A DNA stretch of 64,000 nt, taken from positions 1 through 64,000 of the forward strand of contig NZ_NMVQ01000045.1 in the NCBI RefSeq assembly GCF_002250625.1, in the 5' to 3' direction. Shown here in pieces: positions 52,048 through 60,223 of the stretch. The DNA is from Enemella dayhoffiae (GTDB lineage Bacteria > Actinomycetota > Actinomycetes > Propionibacteriales > Propionibacteriaceae). Position numbers and translations under genes: made by a program. Each line of letters starts with the position of its first letter. The first letter of the stretch is position 1. The notes under the pieces were generated by a model. It saw only the letters and a program-made list of their open reading frames with translations. It was not told the origin of the DNA and made no database searches.

Positions 52048-54591
52048 GTGAAGCTGACCGACGAGGTACCCGGGGACCCCGACACCCTGTACGAACACTT
52101 CACCGAGTGGACCCTGGAGCGCGGGCTGGAACTCTATCCCCACCAGGACGAGGCCGCCATCGAGCTGTTCAGCGGCAACAACCTGATCCTCGCCACGCCC
52201 ACCGGGTCGGGAAAGTCGCTGGTCGCGGTGGCGGCACACTTCGCAGCGCTGGCCACCGACCGGGTCAGCTTCTATACCGCACCGATCAAGGCGCTGGTCA
52301 GCGAGAAATTCTTCAGCCTGTGTGAAATCTTCGGTGCCGACAACGTCGGCATGGTCACCGGGGACGCCTCGGTGAACGCCGACGCGCCGATCATCTGCTG
52401 CACCGCCGAGATCCTCGCCAACCTGTCGCTGCGGGAGGGGCGCGACGCCGACGTCGGGTTGGTGGTGATGGACGAGTTCCACTTCTATTCCGAACCCGAC
52501 CGCGGGTGGGCGTGGCAGGTGCCGCTGCTGGAGCTGCCGCAGGCGCAGTTCCTGCTGATGTCGGCCACCCTCGGCGAGGTGGACCGGTTCGTCACCGACC
52601 TCGACCGGCGGACCGGGCGTACCACCGCGGTGATCGCCGGGGCCGAGCGACCGGTGCCGTTGGAGTTCGAGTGGTCAATGACGCCGCTGCAGGACAAGGT
52701 GGTCGAGCTGGTCCGCGACGACCGGGCGCCGGTCTATCTGGTGCACTTCACCCAGGCCGAGGCGCTGGAGCGGGCGCAATCGCTGCTGTCGTTGCCGTTG
52801 CTGCCCACCGGCGCCGCCGAGCGGATCGCCGCCGAGCTCGGCGCGTTCCAGTTCGGCCCCGGCTTCGGCAAGATCCTCTCCAAACTGGTACGCCGCGGCA
52901 TCGGCGTGCACCACGCCGGAATGCTGCCGAAATATCGGCGGCTGGTCGAGCAGCTCGCCCAGACCGGGCTGCTCAAGGTGATCTGCGGCACCGACACTCT
53001 GGGAGTGGGGGTCAACGTGCCGATCCGCACGGTGCTGCTGACCGGGCTGGCGAAATACGACGGACGCAAGGTGCGCCGACTCAAGTCCCGCGAGTTCCAT
53101 CAGATCGCCGGTCGCGCCGGCCGGGCCGGTTTCGACACCGTCGGATATGTGGTGGTGCAGGCGCCCGAGCACGTGATCGAGAACGAACGGGCGCTGGCCC
53201 GGATCGGCGACGACCCCAAGAAGCGCAAGAAGTTCCAGCGGAAGAAGCCGCCGGAGGGGTTCGTCGGCTGGAACGAGGAGACGTTCGCCAAACTGATCGA
53301 GGCAGAGCCCGAAGAGCTGGTCAGCCGGATGCGGGTCACCCACTCGATGATCCTCAACCTGGTGCAGCGGCCCGGGGATCCCTGGCAGGCAATGAAATCC
53401 CTGCTGCAGGACAACCACGAACCGTGGCGGCGTACCCGTCAGCTGTCCCGCCGCGCGATCGCGCTGACCCGCGGACTGCTCGCCTCCGGCGTACTCGAGA
53501 AACTCGACCCGCCGTCGCCCGATGGACGCACCTGCCGGCTCGCCGAGTCGGTGGGGGAGGACTTCGCGCTGAACCAGCCGCTCGCCCCGTTCGCGGTGGC
53601 GGCGATGGACCTGCTGGATCCCGACGCGGACAGCTATCCGCTGGATGTGGTGTCGGTGATCGAGGCCGTGCTGGAGGATCCGTTCGTGGTGCTGCTGGCC
53701 CAGCAGCGGCGGGCGCGCGGGACGGCGATCGCCGAGATGAAGGCCGACGGCATCGAATACGACGAGCGGATGCAGCTGCTGGAGGAGGTGACCTGGCCCA
53801 AACCGTTGGCTGAGCTGCTGGAACACGCGCTGACGGCGTACGCCCAGACCCATCCGTGGGTGGACCCGAGCGCGCTGTCGCCGAAGTCGATCGTCCGCGA
53901 CCTGTGGGAGCAGGCGATGGACTTCACCCAGTTCATCTCGGTTTATCAGCTGCAGCGCTCCGAGGGGTTGGTGCTGCGCTACCTCACCGACTGCTATCGG
54001 GCGCTGCGCCAGACCGTCCCGGAATCCTTCCGCAGCGAGGAATTCGACACCCTGGTGGAGTGGCTGGGGGAGCTGGTGCGGCAGACCGACTCGTCGCTGC
54101 TGGACGAGTGGGAGGCGCTCACCGACCCCGACCAGGTGGCCGCCACCGCTGCCGCCCGCGCCGCCGGTACGCCGCCGCCCCCGCCGCGCCCGGTCACCGG
54201 CAACGAACGCGTGTTCACCACGATGGTGCGCAACGCGATGTTCCGCCGGGTCGAGCTCGCCGCCCGGGACAAGTGGGCCGAGCTGGCCGCGCTCGACGAG
54301 GCGGCGGCCCACCTGCCCGAGCCGCCGCTGCCGGTGCTGATGACCGCCGACGCGTGGGATGAGGCGCTGGCCGGCTATTGGGAGGAGCACCAGGAGCTGC
54401 TCACCGGCGCCAACGCCCGCGGACCCGCGTTGCTGCGGATCGAGAAGCATCGCACCCGTTGGGAGGTCACCCAGGTGATCGACGACCCGGACGGCAACCA
54501 CGACTGGCGCATCCTCGCCGAGGTCGACCTGCCCGCCAGCGACCAGGCCGGCACCGCGGTGGTGCGCACCCTCGCCTTCGAGCGCCTCTGA
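52048..54591 (+). CDS. Ski2-like DEAD/DEAH-box helicase with a DUF3516-type C-terminus
   Basis: This 847-aa superfamily-2 helicase has motif I ILATPTGSGKSLVAVAAHFA, motif II VVMDEFHFYSEP (DEFH, in place of DExH), motif III LMSATLGEVDRF, motifs IV-V VYLVHFTQAEALERAQ and GTDTLGVGVNVPIRTVLLTG, and motif VI QIAGRAGRAGFDT. This is the Ski2/Mtr4-like type common in actinobacteria, with roles in RNA turnover assumed rather than shown. The long C-terminal part (EPEELVSRMRVTHSMILNLV onward) is the DUF3516-like helical region. The GTG is set by a leaderless TAGGAT box. The 14-bp repeat array follows its stop. Confidence 0.9.
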   Translation: MKLTDEVPGDPDTLYEHFTEWTLERGLELYPHQDEAAIELFSGNNLILATPTGSGKSLVAVAAHFAALATDRVSFYTAPIKALVSEKFFSLCEIFGADNVGMVTGDASVNADAPIICCTAEILANLSLREGRDADVGLVVMDEFHFYSEPDRGWAWQVPLLELPQAQFLLMSATLGEVDRFVTDLDRRTGRTTAVIAGAERPVPLEFEWSMTPLQDKVVELVRDDRAPVYLVHFTQAEALERAQSLLSLPLLPTGAAERIAAELGAFQFGPGFGKILSKLVRRGIGVHHAGMLPKYRRLVEQLAQTGLLKVICGTDTLGVGVNVPIRTVLLTGLAKYDGRKVRRLKSREFHQIAGRAGRAGFDTVGYVVVQAPEHVIENERALARIGDDPKKRKKFQRKKPPEGFVGWNEETFAKLIEAEPEELVSRMRVTHSMILNLVQRPGDPWQAMKSLLQDNHEPWRRTRQLSRRAIALTRGLLASGVLEKLDPPSPDGRTCRLAESVGEDFALNQPLAPFAVAAMDLLDPDADSYPLDVVSVIEAVLEDPFVVLLAQQRRARGTAIAEMKADGIEYDERMQLLEEVTWPKPLAELLEHALTAYAQTHPWVDPSALSPKSIVRDLWEQAMDFTQFISVYQLQRSEGLVLRYLTDCYRALRQTVPESFRSEEFDTLVEWLGELVRQTDSSLLDEWEALTDPDQVAATAAARAAGTPPPPPRPVTGNERVFTTMVRNAMFRRVELAARDKWAELAALDEAAAHLPEPPLPVLMTADAWDEALAGYWEEHQELLTGANARGPALLRIEKHRTRWEVTQVIDDPDGNHDWRILAEVDLPASDQAGTAVVRTLAFERL

Positions 54592-54618
54592 GGCGGGGCC
54601 GCCGAGGCGCGGTCGGTG

Positions 54619-54710
54619 AGGCAGGGTCGCTCAGGCAGGGTCGCTCAGGCAGGGTCGCTCAGGCAGGGTCGCTCAGGCAGGGTCGCTCAGGCAGGGTCGC
54701 TCAGGCAGGG
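54619..54710. repeat. 14-bp tandem array, 6.6 copies
   Basis: The unit AGGCAGGGTCGCTC is repeated without change from 54619 to 54702, followed by a partial unit AGGCAGGG. The length is not a multiple of three. It sits between the helicase and epoxide hydrolase genes. Confidence 0.95.
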
Positions 54711-54772
54711 GACCGAGACTGTCCTGTTGCGCTGTTGTGATGGTGTCACCACCGAAACGACAGGAGCAACCA

Positions 54773-55828
54773 ATGGACATCACCCCCTTCACCGTCGACG
54801 TTTCCGGCGAGGAACTCGCCGAACTGCACCGACGCCTGGACGCCGCCCGGCTGCCCGACGGCCGCGAATCTCTGGCGGAGCTGCTGGGCCACTGGCGACG
54901 GCTCGACTGGCCGGCGCAGCAGGAGCGGATCAACCACACCCCGCAGTTCCTGGCCGAGGCTGGCGAGCGCACCGTGCACTTCGCCCGGATCCGTCCGGAA
55001 CGGGTCACCCGCGGGGCCGTCCTGCTGTTGCACGGCTGGCCGGATTCCCTTCTGCGGTTCGAGAAGGTGTGGGACCGGTTGGCCGGGGCCGGCTTCGACG
55101 TCGTGGTCCCCTCGCTGCCCGGATTTGGGTTCTCCTCCGGTGGCGCGGCCTCCAGTCGGGACACGGCCGAGCTGTTTGCCGGGCTGATGAGCGAGCTCGG
55201 CCATGAGCGGTTCCTGGTCGCCGCAGGCGACCTCGGCACCGGGGCCGTCCTCGCGTTGGGTCGCCAGCACCGGCAGCGGTTGGTGGGGGCACACCTGTTG
55301 GACATCGGCTATCCGAGCATCCCCGAGCAGGATCTCACCAGCGTCGAACGGGAGTGGGCCGACTTCATCGCGCAGTGGTTCGCCACCGAGGGCGGGTACG
55401 CCCACGTGCAGAGCACCAAACCGCAGATCATCGGACCGGCGCTCACCGACAGTCCCGCTGGCCTGGCCGCGTGGATGTTCGGGTTCATCGAGGCGGGAGC
55501 GGTGGACGGCGACGTGGCCGCGGCCTTCGGCGGGCTGGATGAGCTGCTGGTCAACCTCAGCCTCTACTGGTTCACCCGGACCGGCGGGTCGGCCGCCGAT
55601 GCATACGCCGCCGACGGCTGGGGCGGGGACACCTCCCGGGTCGAGGTGCCGACGGCGGTCCTGGTCGCCCCGCGGGATTCCCGTCCGCCGCGTGAATGGT
55701 GCGAGCGGCAGGCCACCGTGGTGCGCTACACCACCCTGGCCGAGGGCGGTCATTTCCTGCCGCTGGAGTGCCCGCAGGCGTACACCGACGACCTGCTCGC
55801 CTTCGCCGACCAGCTGGCCGGGCGCTAG
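54773..55828 (+). CDS. Epoxide hydrolase (EHN-type alpha/beta-hydrolase)
   Basis: This 351-aa enzyme has an N-terminal EHN domain (PFTVDVSGEELAELHRRLDA, and GHWRRLDWPAQQERINHTPQ) followed by an alpha/beta-hydrolase. The oxyanion motif is LLHGWPDSLLRF. The nucleophile loop is LVAAGDLGTGAVLALG (Asp). The catalytic His is in LAEGGHFLPLECPQ. Family members open epoxides with water and are related to juvenile-hormone and microsomal epoxide hydrolases. Substrate is unknown. The ATG at 54773 has AGGAG upstream. Confidence 0.92.
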   Translation: MDITPFTVDVSGEELAELHRRLDAARLPDGRESLAELLGHWRRLDWPAQQERINHTPQFLAEAGERTVHFARIRPERVTRGAVLLLHGWPDSLLRFEKVWDRLAGAGFDVVVPSLPGFGFSSGGAASSRDTAELFAGLMSELGHERFLVAAGDLGTGAVLALGRQHRQRLVGAHLLDIGYPSIPEQDLTSVEREWADFIAQWFATEGGYAHVQSTKPQIIGPALTDSPAGLAAWMFGFIEAGAVDGDVAAAFGGLDELLVNLSLYWFTRTGGSAADAYAADGWGGDTSRVEVPTAVLVAPRDSRPPREWCERQATVVRYTTLAEGGHFLPLECPQAYTDDLLAFADQLAGR

Positions 55829-55836
55829 CCCAGTGG

Positions 55837-55931
55837 CCAACCGCACAACTCCGGTGTCTTCGTGGCACCTCGACGAGCGGACGCGGGTCTGCGCGCCGTG
55901 CGGTCAAATGATCATGGAGTTGTGCGGTTGG
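55837..55931. repeat. Palindromic intergenic element, family 2 copy B
   Basis: CCAACCGCACAACTCC (55837-55852) and GGAGTTGTGCGGTTGG (55916-55931) are perfect 16-bp inverse complements. The spacer contains GACGAGCGGACGCGGGT. This is a second copy of the element at 20247-20337, with the same ends and the same core. Confidence 0.85.
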
Positions 55932-55937
55932 GCGGCG

Positions 55938-57089
55938 TCAGAGTGCCTGGGCCAGGTCGGTGATCAGATCCTCCGGGTCCTCCAGGCCGACCGACATCCG
56001 CACCAGATCGGCGTCGGGGCGGGCGTCGGCGGCGACCGGGCGGTGGGTCAGGCTGGCCGGGTGCTGGATCAGCGAGTCCACCCCGCCCAGCGACACCGCA
56101 TGGGTGATCAGCCGGGTGCGGCTGACCAGCCGGGCCGCGGCGTCGAATCCGCCGGCCAACCGGAACGACACCATCGCCCCCGGACCGCAGAGTTGCCGCC
56201 CCAGCAGGGATTGCGGGTCCTGTCCCGGCAGGCCGGGGTAATGCACCCGGGCCATCTCGGGGCGTCGCGACAGCCAGTCCGCGACGGTCGCGGCGTGCTG
56301 TTGCTGGGCGCGCACCCGCACCGGCAGGGTCTGCAGCCCGCGGTGCAGCTGGTAGGCGGCCAGCGGGTGCAACAGGGCCCCGGTCAGTGCCCGGATGTGG
56401 CGGAGCCGGGTCGCCCACTCGGCGTCGGTGGCGACGATCCCGCCCATCAGGTCACCGTGCCCGCCGAGATACTTGGTGGCCGAGTGCAGCACCAGGCGTA
56501 CGCCGTGCCGGCCCGGCTGCTGCAGCACCGGGGTGGCGAACGTGTTGTCGATCAGCACCGGGACCCGGCCCGCCGCGGCCACCAGCGCGCTCAGGTCGAG
56601 CAGCTCCAGCGACGGGTTCGCCGGGGTCTCGGCGACCACCAGCCCGGTCTCGGCGGTCAGCGCGTCGGCGACCTGATCGGGCTCGGCCCAGGTGACCCTG
56701 GTGCCGAGCAGTCCGCTGGCGAGCACGTGGTCGGTGCCGCCATAGAGCGGGCGCACCGCGACCACGTGCGGGGTGCCCGCCTGCACCAGCGAAAGCAGCA
56801 CCGCCGACAGCGCGGCCATGCCCGAGGCGTACGCCACGGCCTGTTCGCACCCCTCCAGCCTGGCCAACGCCCGCTCGAACCGGTCCACGTTGGGGTTCCA
56901 GAGGCGCTGATAGACCAAGCTCATCCCGGCCTCGGGCCGCCCACCCCCCGCCATCGTGTCGTAGGCGTCGCCGCCGCTGGCCAGGTCGGTCACCGGATAG
57001 GTGGTGGACAGGTCGATCGAGGGGACGTGGGCGCCGAGTGCGGTCAGGTCCTCCCGACCGGCGTGCACGGCTGCGGTATCACCTTTCAT
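55938..57089 (-). CDS. PLP-dependent gamma-family lyase (Cys/Met metabolism)
   Basis: This 383-aa pyridoxal-phosphate enzyme belongs to the cystathionine gamma-synthase/lyase and methionine gamma-lyase group. Signs are YQRLWNPNVDRFERALARLE (PLP-phosphate Tyr/Arg region), EGCEQAVAYASGMAALSAVL, VIDNTFATP-like VLIDNTFATPVLQQP, and the lysine that binds PLP in LHSATKYLGGHGDLMGG. The C-terminal HAVSLGGVDSLIQHPASLTH is normal. Lyase or synthase activity cannot be separated by sight. It is divergent from an Lrp/AsnC regulator, which probably controls it. Confidence 0.93.
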   Translation of the reverse strand: MKGDTAAVHAGREDLTALGAHVPSIDLSTTYPVTDLASGGDAYDTMAGGGRPEAGMSLVYQRLWNPNVDRFERALARLEGCEQAVAYASGMAALSAVLLSLVQAGTPHVVAVRPLYGGTDHVLASGLLGTRVTWAEPDQVADALTAETGLVVAETPANPSLELLDLSALVAAAGRVPVLIDNTFATPVLQQPGRHGVRLVLHSATKYLGGHGDLMGGIVATDAEWATRLRHIRALTGALLHPLAAYQLHRGLQTLPVRVRAQQQHAATVADWLSRRPEMARVHYPGLPGQDPQSLLGRQLCGPGAMVSFRLAGGFDAAARLVSRTRLITHAVSLGGVDSLIQHPASLTHRPVAADARPDADLVRMSVGLEDPEDLITDLAQAL

Positions 57090-57185
57090 GACTCAATCAT
57101 GCGGATTCACCTGGCTGGGCGCGACAGATCAGTGGATTCTGCGCTTCTGAGGTTCTTCAACGCTGATTTTGCGATCAAGGTCGCC

Positions 57186-57191
57186 TAGGCT
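57186..57191 (+). promoter_or_regulatory. Leaderless -10 box of the Lrp/AsnC gene
   Basis: TAGGCT lies 6 nt before the ATG at 57198. The shared 108-bp intergenic region also has TGATTTTGCGATCA, a possible operator half-palindrome. Confidence 0.45.
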
Positions 57192-57197
57192 GACTCC

Positions 57198-57710
57198 ATG
57201 CCGAAGAAGCCGCGCCGTCCTCTCGAGCCCGGTCCGCCGCCGCGTCAGCGACCACTGCTGGACGAGGTGGACGCGGTGCTGGTGCGCGAGCTCACCGTCG
57301 ACGCCCGCCTGTCCAACGCGGCCCTCGCCCAGCGGGCCGGGATCGCCGAGTCGACCTGCTCGGCCCGGGTGCGCAGCCTGGTCCGGCGCGGGGTGATCCG
57401 CGGATTCACCACCGTGCTCGACCCGGCTGGCCTGGGGGCGCCGGTGCGGGCGATGGTCGCGGTACGCCTGTCCGGGCACGACATGGCCCAGGTGGACGCG
57501 TTCGGTGAGCAGGTGTCTCAGCTGCCCGGGGTGCTGGAGGTGTGGAACGTCTCCGGCGCCGACGACTTCGTGGTGCAGATCGCCTGCGGCTCACCCGATG
57601 AGCTGCGCGACTTCGTGCTGACACACCTGAGTTCGCGGTCCGGCGTGGTGCACGTGCAGACCTCGCTGATCTTCCGCAGCCACCGCGGCCGCGGCGTACC
57701 GATCGGTTGA
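57198..57710 (+). CDS. Lrp/AsnC-family transcription regulator
   Basis: This 170-aa protein has an N-terminal winged-helix (LDEVDAVLVRELTVDARLSN, then ALAQRAGIAESTCSARVRSL, ending RGVIRGFTTVLDP) and a C-terminal RAM/effector domain (MVAVRLSGHDMAQVDAFGEQ; LEVWNVSGADDFVVQIACGS). Lrp proteins sense amino acids and bind as octamers. The position divergent from the PLP lyase suggests it responds to a sulfur amino acid such as cysteine or methionine. This is inference. A basic 20-residue N-terminal extension (PKKPRRPLEPGPPPRQR) is unusual for the family. Confidence 0.93.
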   Translation: MPKKPRRPLEPGPPPRQRPLLDEVDAVLVRELTVDARLSNAALAQRAGIAESTCSARVRSLVRRGVIRGFTTVLDPAGLGAPVRAMVAVRLSGHDMAQVDAFGEQVSQLPGVLEVWNVSGADDFVVQIACGSPDELRDFVLTHLSSRSGVVHVQTSLIFRSHRGRGVPIG

Positions 57711-57840
57711 GACACTGGCCCAGATGACGATTCCCCGTGACAGTTCGGGACCGCCGCCGGTCGTGGCCGACTTGGCCCGGGGACGACCGGTACGCCCGGT
57801 GACAGGTGTCAGTGGTAGCGCAAACTTGGCGGACCCTTTT

Positions 57841-57912
57841 GCTCAAGCTTATCGGTCAATTGTCCCGCGCATCCAATCGGGGACGCGGGACAATTGACCG
57901 ATAAGCGTGAGC
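57841..57912. repeat. Palindromic intergenic element, family 1 copy B
   Basis: Arms 57841-57869 and 57884-57912 are inverse complements with one mismatch in 29 (GCTCAAGCTTATCGG left; CCGATAAGCGTGAGC right) and a 14-nt loop. The outer part matches the element at 8096-8173. It lies in the 241-bp gap between the Lrp and tatD genes. Confidence 0.88.
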
Positions 57913-57938
57913 GAAGGGGTGGGGGTGGGGGATCGCCG

Positions 57939-57944
57939 TAGACT
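57939..57944 (+). promoter_or_regulatory. Leaderless -10 box of tatD
   Basis: TAGACT lies 7 nt before GTG 57952 and decides that start over the upstream in-frame codons. Confidence 0.5.
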
Positions 57945-57951
57945 CGGCCCG

Positions 57952-58785
57952 GTGAAGGATGAGCTGCCACCGCCCCCGGACCCGCTGCCGCGGCCCGTCG
58001 TCGACTCGCACTGCCACCTGGACACCGCCCAGCAGGTGACCGGGTTGGACCCCGCCGAGGCGATCCAGCGCGCGGCCGCGGCGAACATCCACCGCATCGT
58101 GCAGATCGGCTGCGACGTCGAGGGCTCCCGGTGGGCGGTCGAGGCCGCTCGTCGGTTCGACACGGTGGTGGCCACGGTGTCGCTGCACCCCAACGACGCC
58201 GCCCGGATCGGCCGTGACCGACTGCCCGCCGCGCTGGCCGAGATCGACCGGCTGGCCGGCAATGAGGTGGTGCGCGGGGTGGGGGAGACCGGGCTTGACC
58301 ATTTCCGTACTCGGGAAGCGGATCTCCAGCAGCTGCAGCGTGAATCCTTCGCCGCGCACATCCAGATCGCCAAGCAGCACCAGAAGACCCTGGTCATCCA
58401 CGACCGCGACGCGCACGCCGACGTGTTGCAGGTGCTGGACGCCGAGGGGGTGCCGGAGCGGGTGGTGATGCACTGCTTCTCCGGCGATGCCGCGTTTGCC
58501 CGTAGGTGCCTGGATCGCGGCGCCTGGCTGTCTTTTCCCGGGCCGGTCACCTACAAGGCCAACCACGAACTGCGCGAGGCGATGCGGATCACCCCGAGCG
58601 ACCGCTTGTTGACCGAGACCGACGCCCCCTATCTGGTTCCGGTGCCCTGGCGTGGCTATCCGAACGCGTCCTATCTGGTCCCGCACACGGTGCGTTTCCT
58701 TGCCGAGGAGCGCGGCGACGACCTCGAAGAGCTGTGTGATTCCCTGACCAGCAACGCGTTTGCGGCGTTCGGTGGTGCCTGGTGA
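57952..58785 (+). CDS. tatD: TatD-family metal-dependent DNase
   Basis: This 277-aa TIM-barrel hydrolase has metal ligands in VVDSHCHLD (His-x-His), Glu in [11 protein letters not shown], and His in [13 protein letters not shown] and [15 protein letters not shown]. Asp in [20 protein letters not shown] completes the site. Family members are 3'-exonucleases acting on DNA or RNA. It is the first of three genes joined by GTGA overlaps (tatD, nitroreductase, rsmA). tatD-rsmA neighbourhood is common in actinobacteria, usually with a lytic transglycosylase or rsmA following. Confidence 0.95.
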   Translation: MKDELPPPPDPLPRPVVDSHCHLDTAQQVTGLDPAEAIQRAAAANIHRIVQIGCDVEGSRWAVEAARRFDTVVATVSLHPNDAARIGRDRLPAALAEIDRLAGNEVVRGVGETGLDHFRTREADLQQLQRESFAAHIQIAKQHQKTLVIHDRDAHADVLQVLDAEGVPERVVMHCFSGDAAFARRCLDRGAWLSFPGPVTYKANHELREAMRITPSDRLLTETDAPYLVPVPWRGYPNASYLVPHTVRFLAEERGDDLEELCDSLTSNAFAAFGGAW

Positions 58786-59372
58786 GGTTGGCGGCGGCGA
58801 TCCGCAAGCGACGGATGGTGCGTTCGTACGCCGATCGTCCGGTTCCCGCGGAGGTGCTGGAGGAGCTGATCGACTTCGGCGTACGCGCCCCCTCGGCGGG
58901 GTTCAGCCAGGGGGTCAGCCTGCAGCTGCTCGACGGTGCCGACCTGCAGCGGTTCTGGCAGGTCACCGTCGACCGGGAAACCAAATGGCTGGAGCGGATG
59001 AGCACCGCCCCGGTGCTGATCCTGGTCTGGGCGAGCAAGGACGCCTACCTGGACCGGTACGCCGAGCCGGACAAGGGGTGGACCGACCGCGACGAGGACC
59101 GCTGGACCGCGCCCTACTGGTTTGTCGACGCCGGCATGGCCGCCGAGAACATCCTGCTCGGGGCCGTGGCCCACGGCCTGGGGGCATGCTTCTTCGGCGT
59201 ACCCCCGGAAAAGGTGGACGCCGTACGCCGCGAGTTCGGCGTACCGGACGAACAGTTGAGCGTCGGCGTGATCAGCCTCGGCTGGCCGGCGGAGGGGGAG
59301 ATCCAGTCGGGATCCCCGCGGAGCCGCGGGCGCATCGCGCGCGAGCAGCAGGTGCATCGGGGGAACTGGTGA
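58782..59372 (+). CDS. Nitroreductase-family flavoprotein
   Basis: This 196-aa FMN-dependent oxidoreductase of the nitroreductase fold has the start [20 protein letters not shown] with the flavin-contact Arg, the block [17 protein letters not shown], and the C-terminal [20 protein letters not shown] then [20 protein letters not shown]. These are the usual FMN and NAD(P)H contact regions. The substrate is unknown. The GTG start (58782) overlaps the tatD stop, and its stop overlaps the rsmA GTG, so it is inserted in a tightly coupled operon. Confidence 0.9.
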   Translation: MRLAAAIRKRRMVRSYADRPVPAEVLEELIDFGVRAPSAGFSQGVSLQLLDGADLQRFWQVTVDRETKWLERMSTAPVLILVWASKDAYLDRYAEPDKGWTDRDEDRWTAPYWFVDAGMAAENILLGAVAHGLGACFFGVPPEKVDAVRREFGVPDEQLSVGVISLGWPAEGEIQSGSPRSRGRIAREQQVHRGNW

Positions 59373-60223
59373 GCGGGCTGCTGGACGCCCGTTCGGTGCG
59401 CGAGCTCGCGACTCGGCTCGACCTGCGCCCGACCAAACAGCGCGGGCAGAACTTCGTGATCGATGCCAACACCGTCCGCCGGATCGTCAAGGCTGCCGAG
59501 CTTTCCGCCGATGACATCGCCCTGGAGATCGGCCCCGGGTTGGGGTCGCTCACCCTCGGCCTGCTGGACGTGGCTCGGCACGTCACGGTGGTGGAGATCG
59601 AGGACTCGCTGGCCGCGCAGCTGCCACGCACCGTTGCCGAGCGGATGCCCGAGCGGGCCGACCGGCTCGACGTGGTCGGCGCCGACGCGCTGCGGGTCAC
59701 CGACCTGCCCGGGCCGGCACCCACCACCGTGGTCGCCAACCTGCCCTACAACGTCAGCGTTCCGGTGCTGCTGCACCTGCTGGCCACTTTTGGTTCCCTG
59801 CAACGGGGTCTGGTGATGGTGCAGCTGGAGGTGGCCGACCGGCTGGTCGCTGCCCCGGGGTCGAAGATCTATGGCGTGCCGTCGGTCAAGCTGGCCTGGT
59901 ACTGCGAGGCCAGGCGCGTCGGCACCGTGCCGCCGTCGGTGTTCTGGCCGGTGCCCAACGTCGACTCCGGCCTGGTCCGGATGATCCGACGCGAACCACC
60001 TGCGACCACCGCCACCCGCGAGCAGGTGTTTCAGGTGATCGACCTGGCCTTCGCCCAGCGACGCAAGATGTTGCGTGCCGCGCTCTCCGGGCTGTGCGGT
60101 GGCTCGGCCGCCGCCAGCCAGGTGCTGGAGCGGGCCGGGGTGGATCCGCAGGCGCGCGGGGAATCCCTGCTGGTGCAGGACTTCGCGCGGATCGCCCAAA
60201 CGCTCTCGCTACCAAGGGAATGA
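59369..60223 (+). CDS. rsmA: 16S rRNA dimethyladenosine transferase
   Basis: RsmA (KsgA) dimethylates A1518 and A1519 of 16S rRNA (284 aa). Motifs are [20 protein letters not shown], the SAM-binding [18 protein letters not shown], the acidic motif [12 protein letters not shown], and the catalytic [11 protein letters not shown]. The C-terminal domain has [14 protein letters not shown] and the [16 protein letters not shown] block. The GTG start overlaps the nitroreductase stop (59369-59372). The 3' end overlaps the convergent defence-like gene by 15 bp. The usual downstream ispE is absent. Confidence 0.96.
   Translation: MSGLLDARSVRELATRLDLRPTKQRGQNFVIDANTVRRIVKAAELSADDIALEIGPGLGSLTLGLLDVARHVTVVEIEDSLAAQLPRTVAERMPERADRLDVVGADALRVTDLPGPAPTTVVANLPYNVSVPVLLHLLATFGSLQRGLVMVQLEVADRLVAAPGSKIYGVPSVKLAWYCEARRVGTVPPSVFWPVPNVDSGLVRMIRREPPATTATREQVFQVIDLAFAQRRKMLRAALSGLCGGSAAASQVLERAGVDPQARGESLLVQDFARIAQTLSLPRE

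Noticed and set aside
54619-54710. CRISPR array
   Set aside because: The units are 14 bp and follow each other without spacers, and no cas genes are present.
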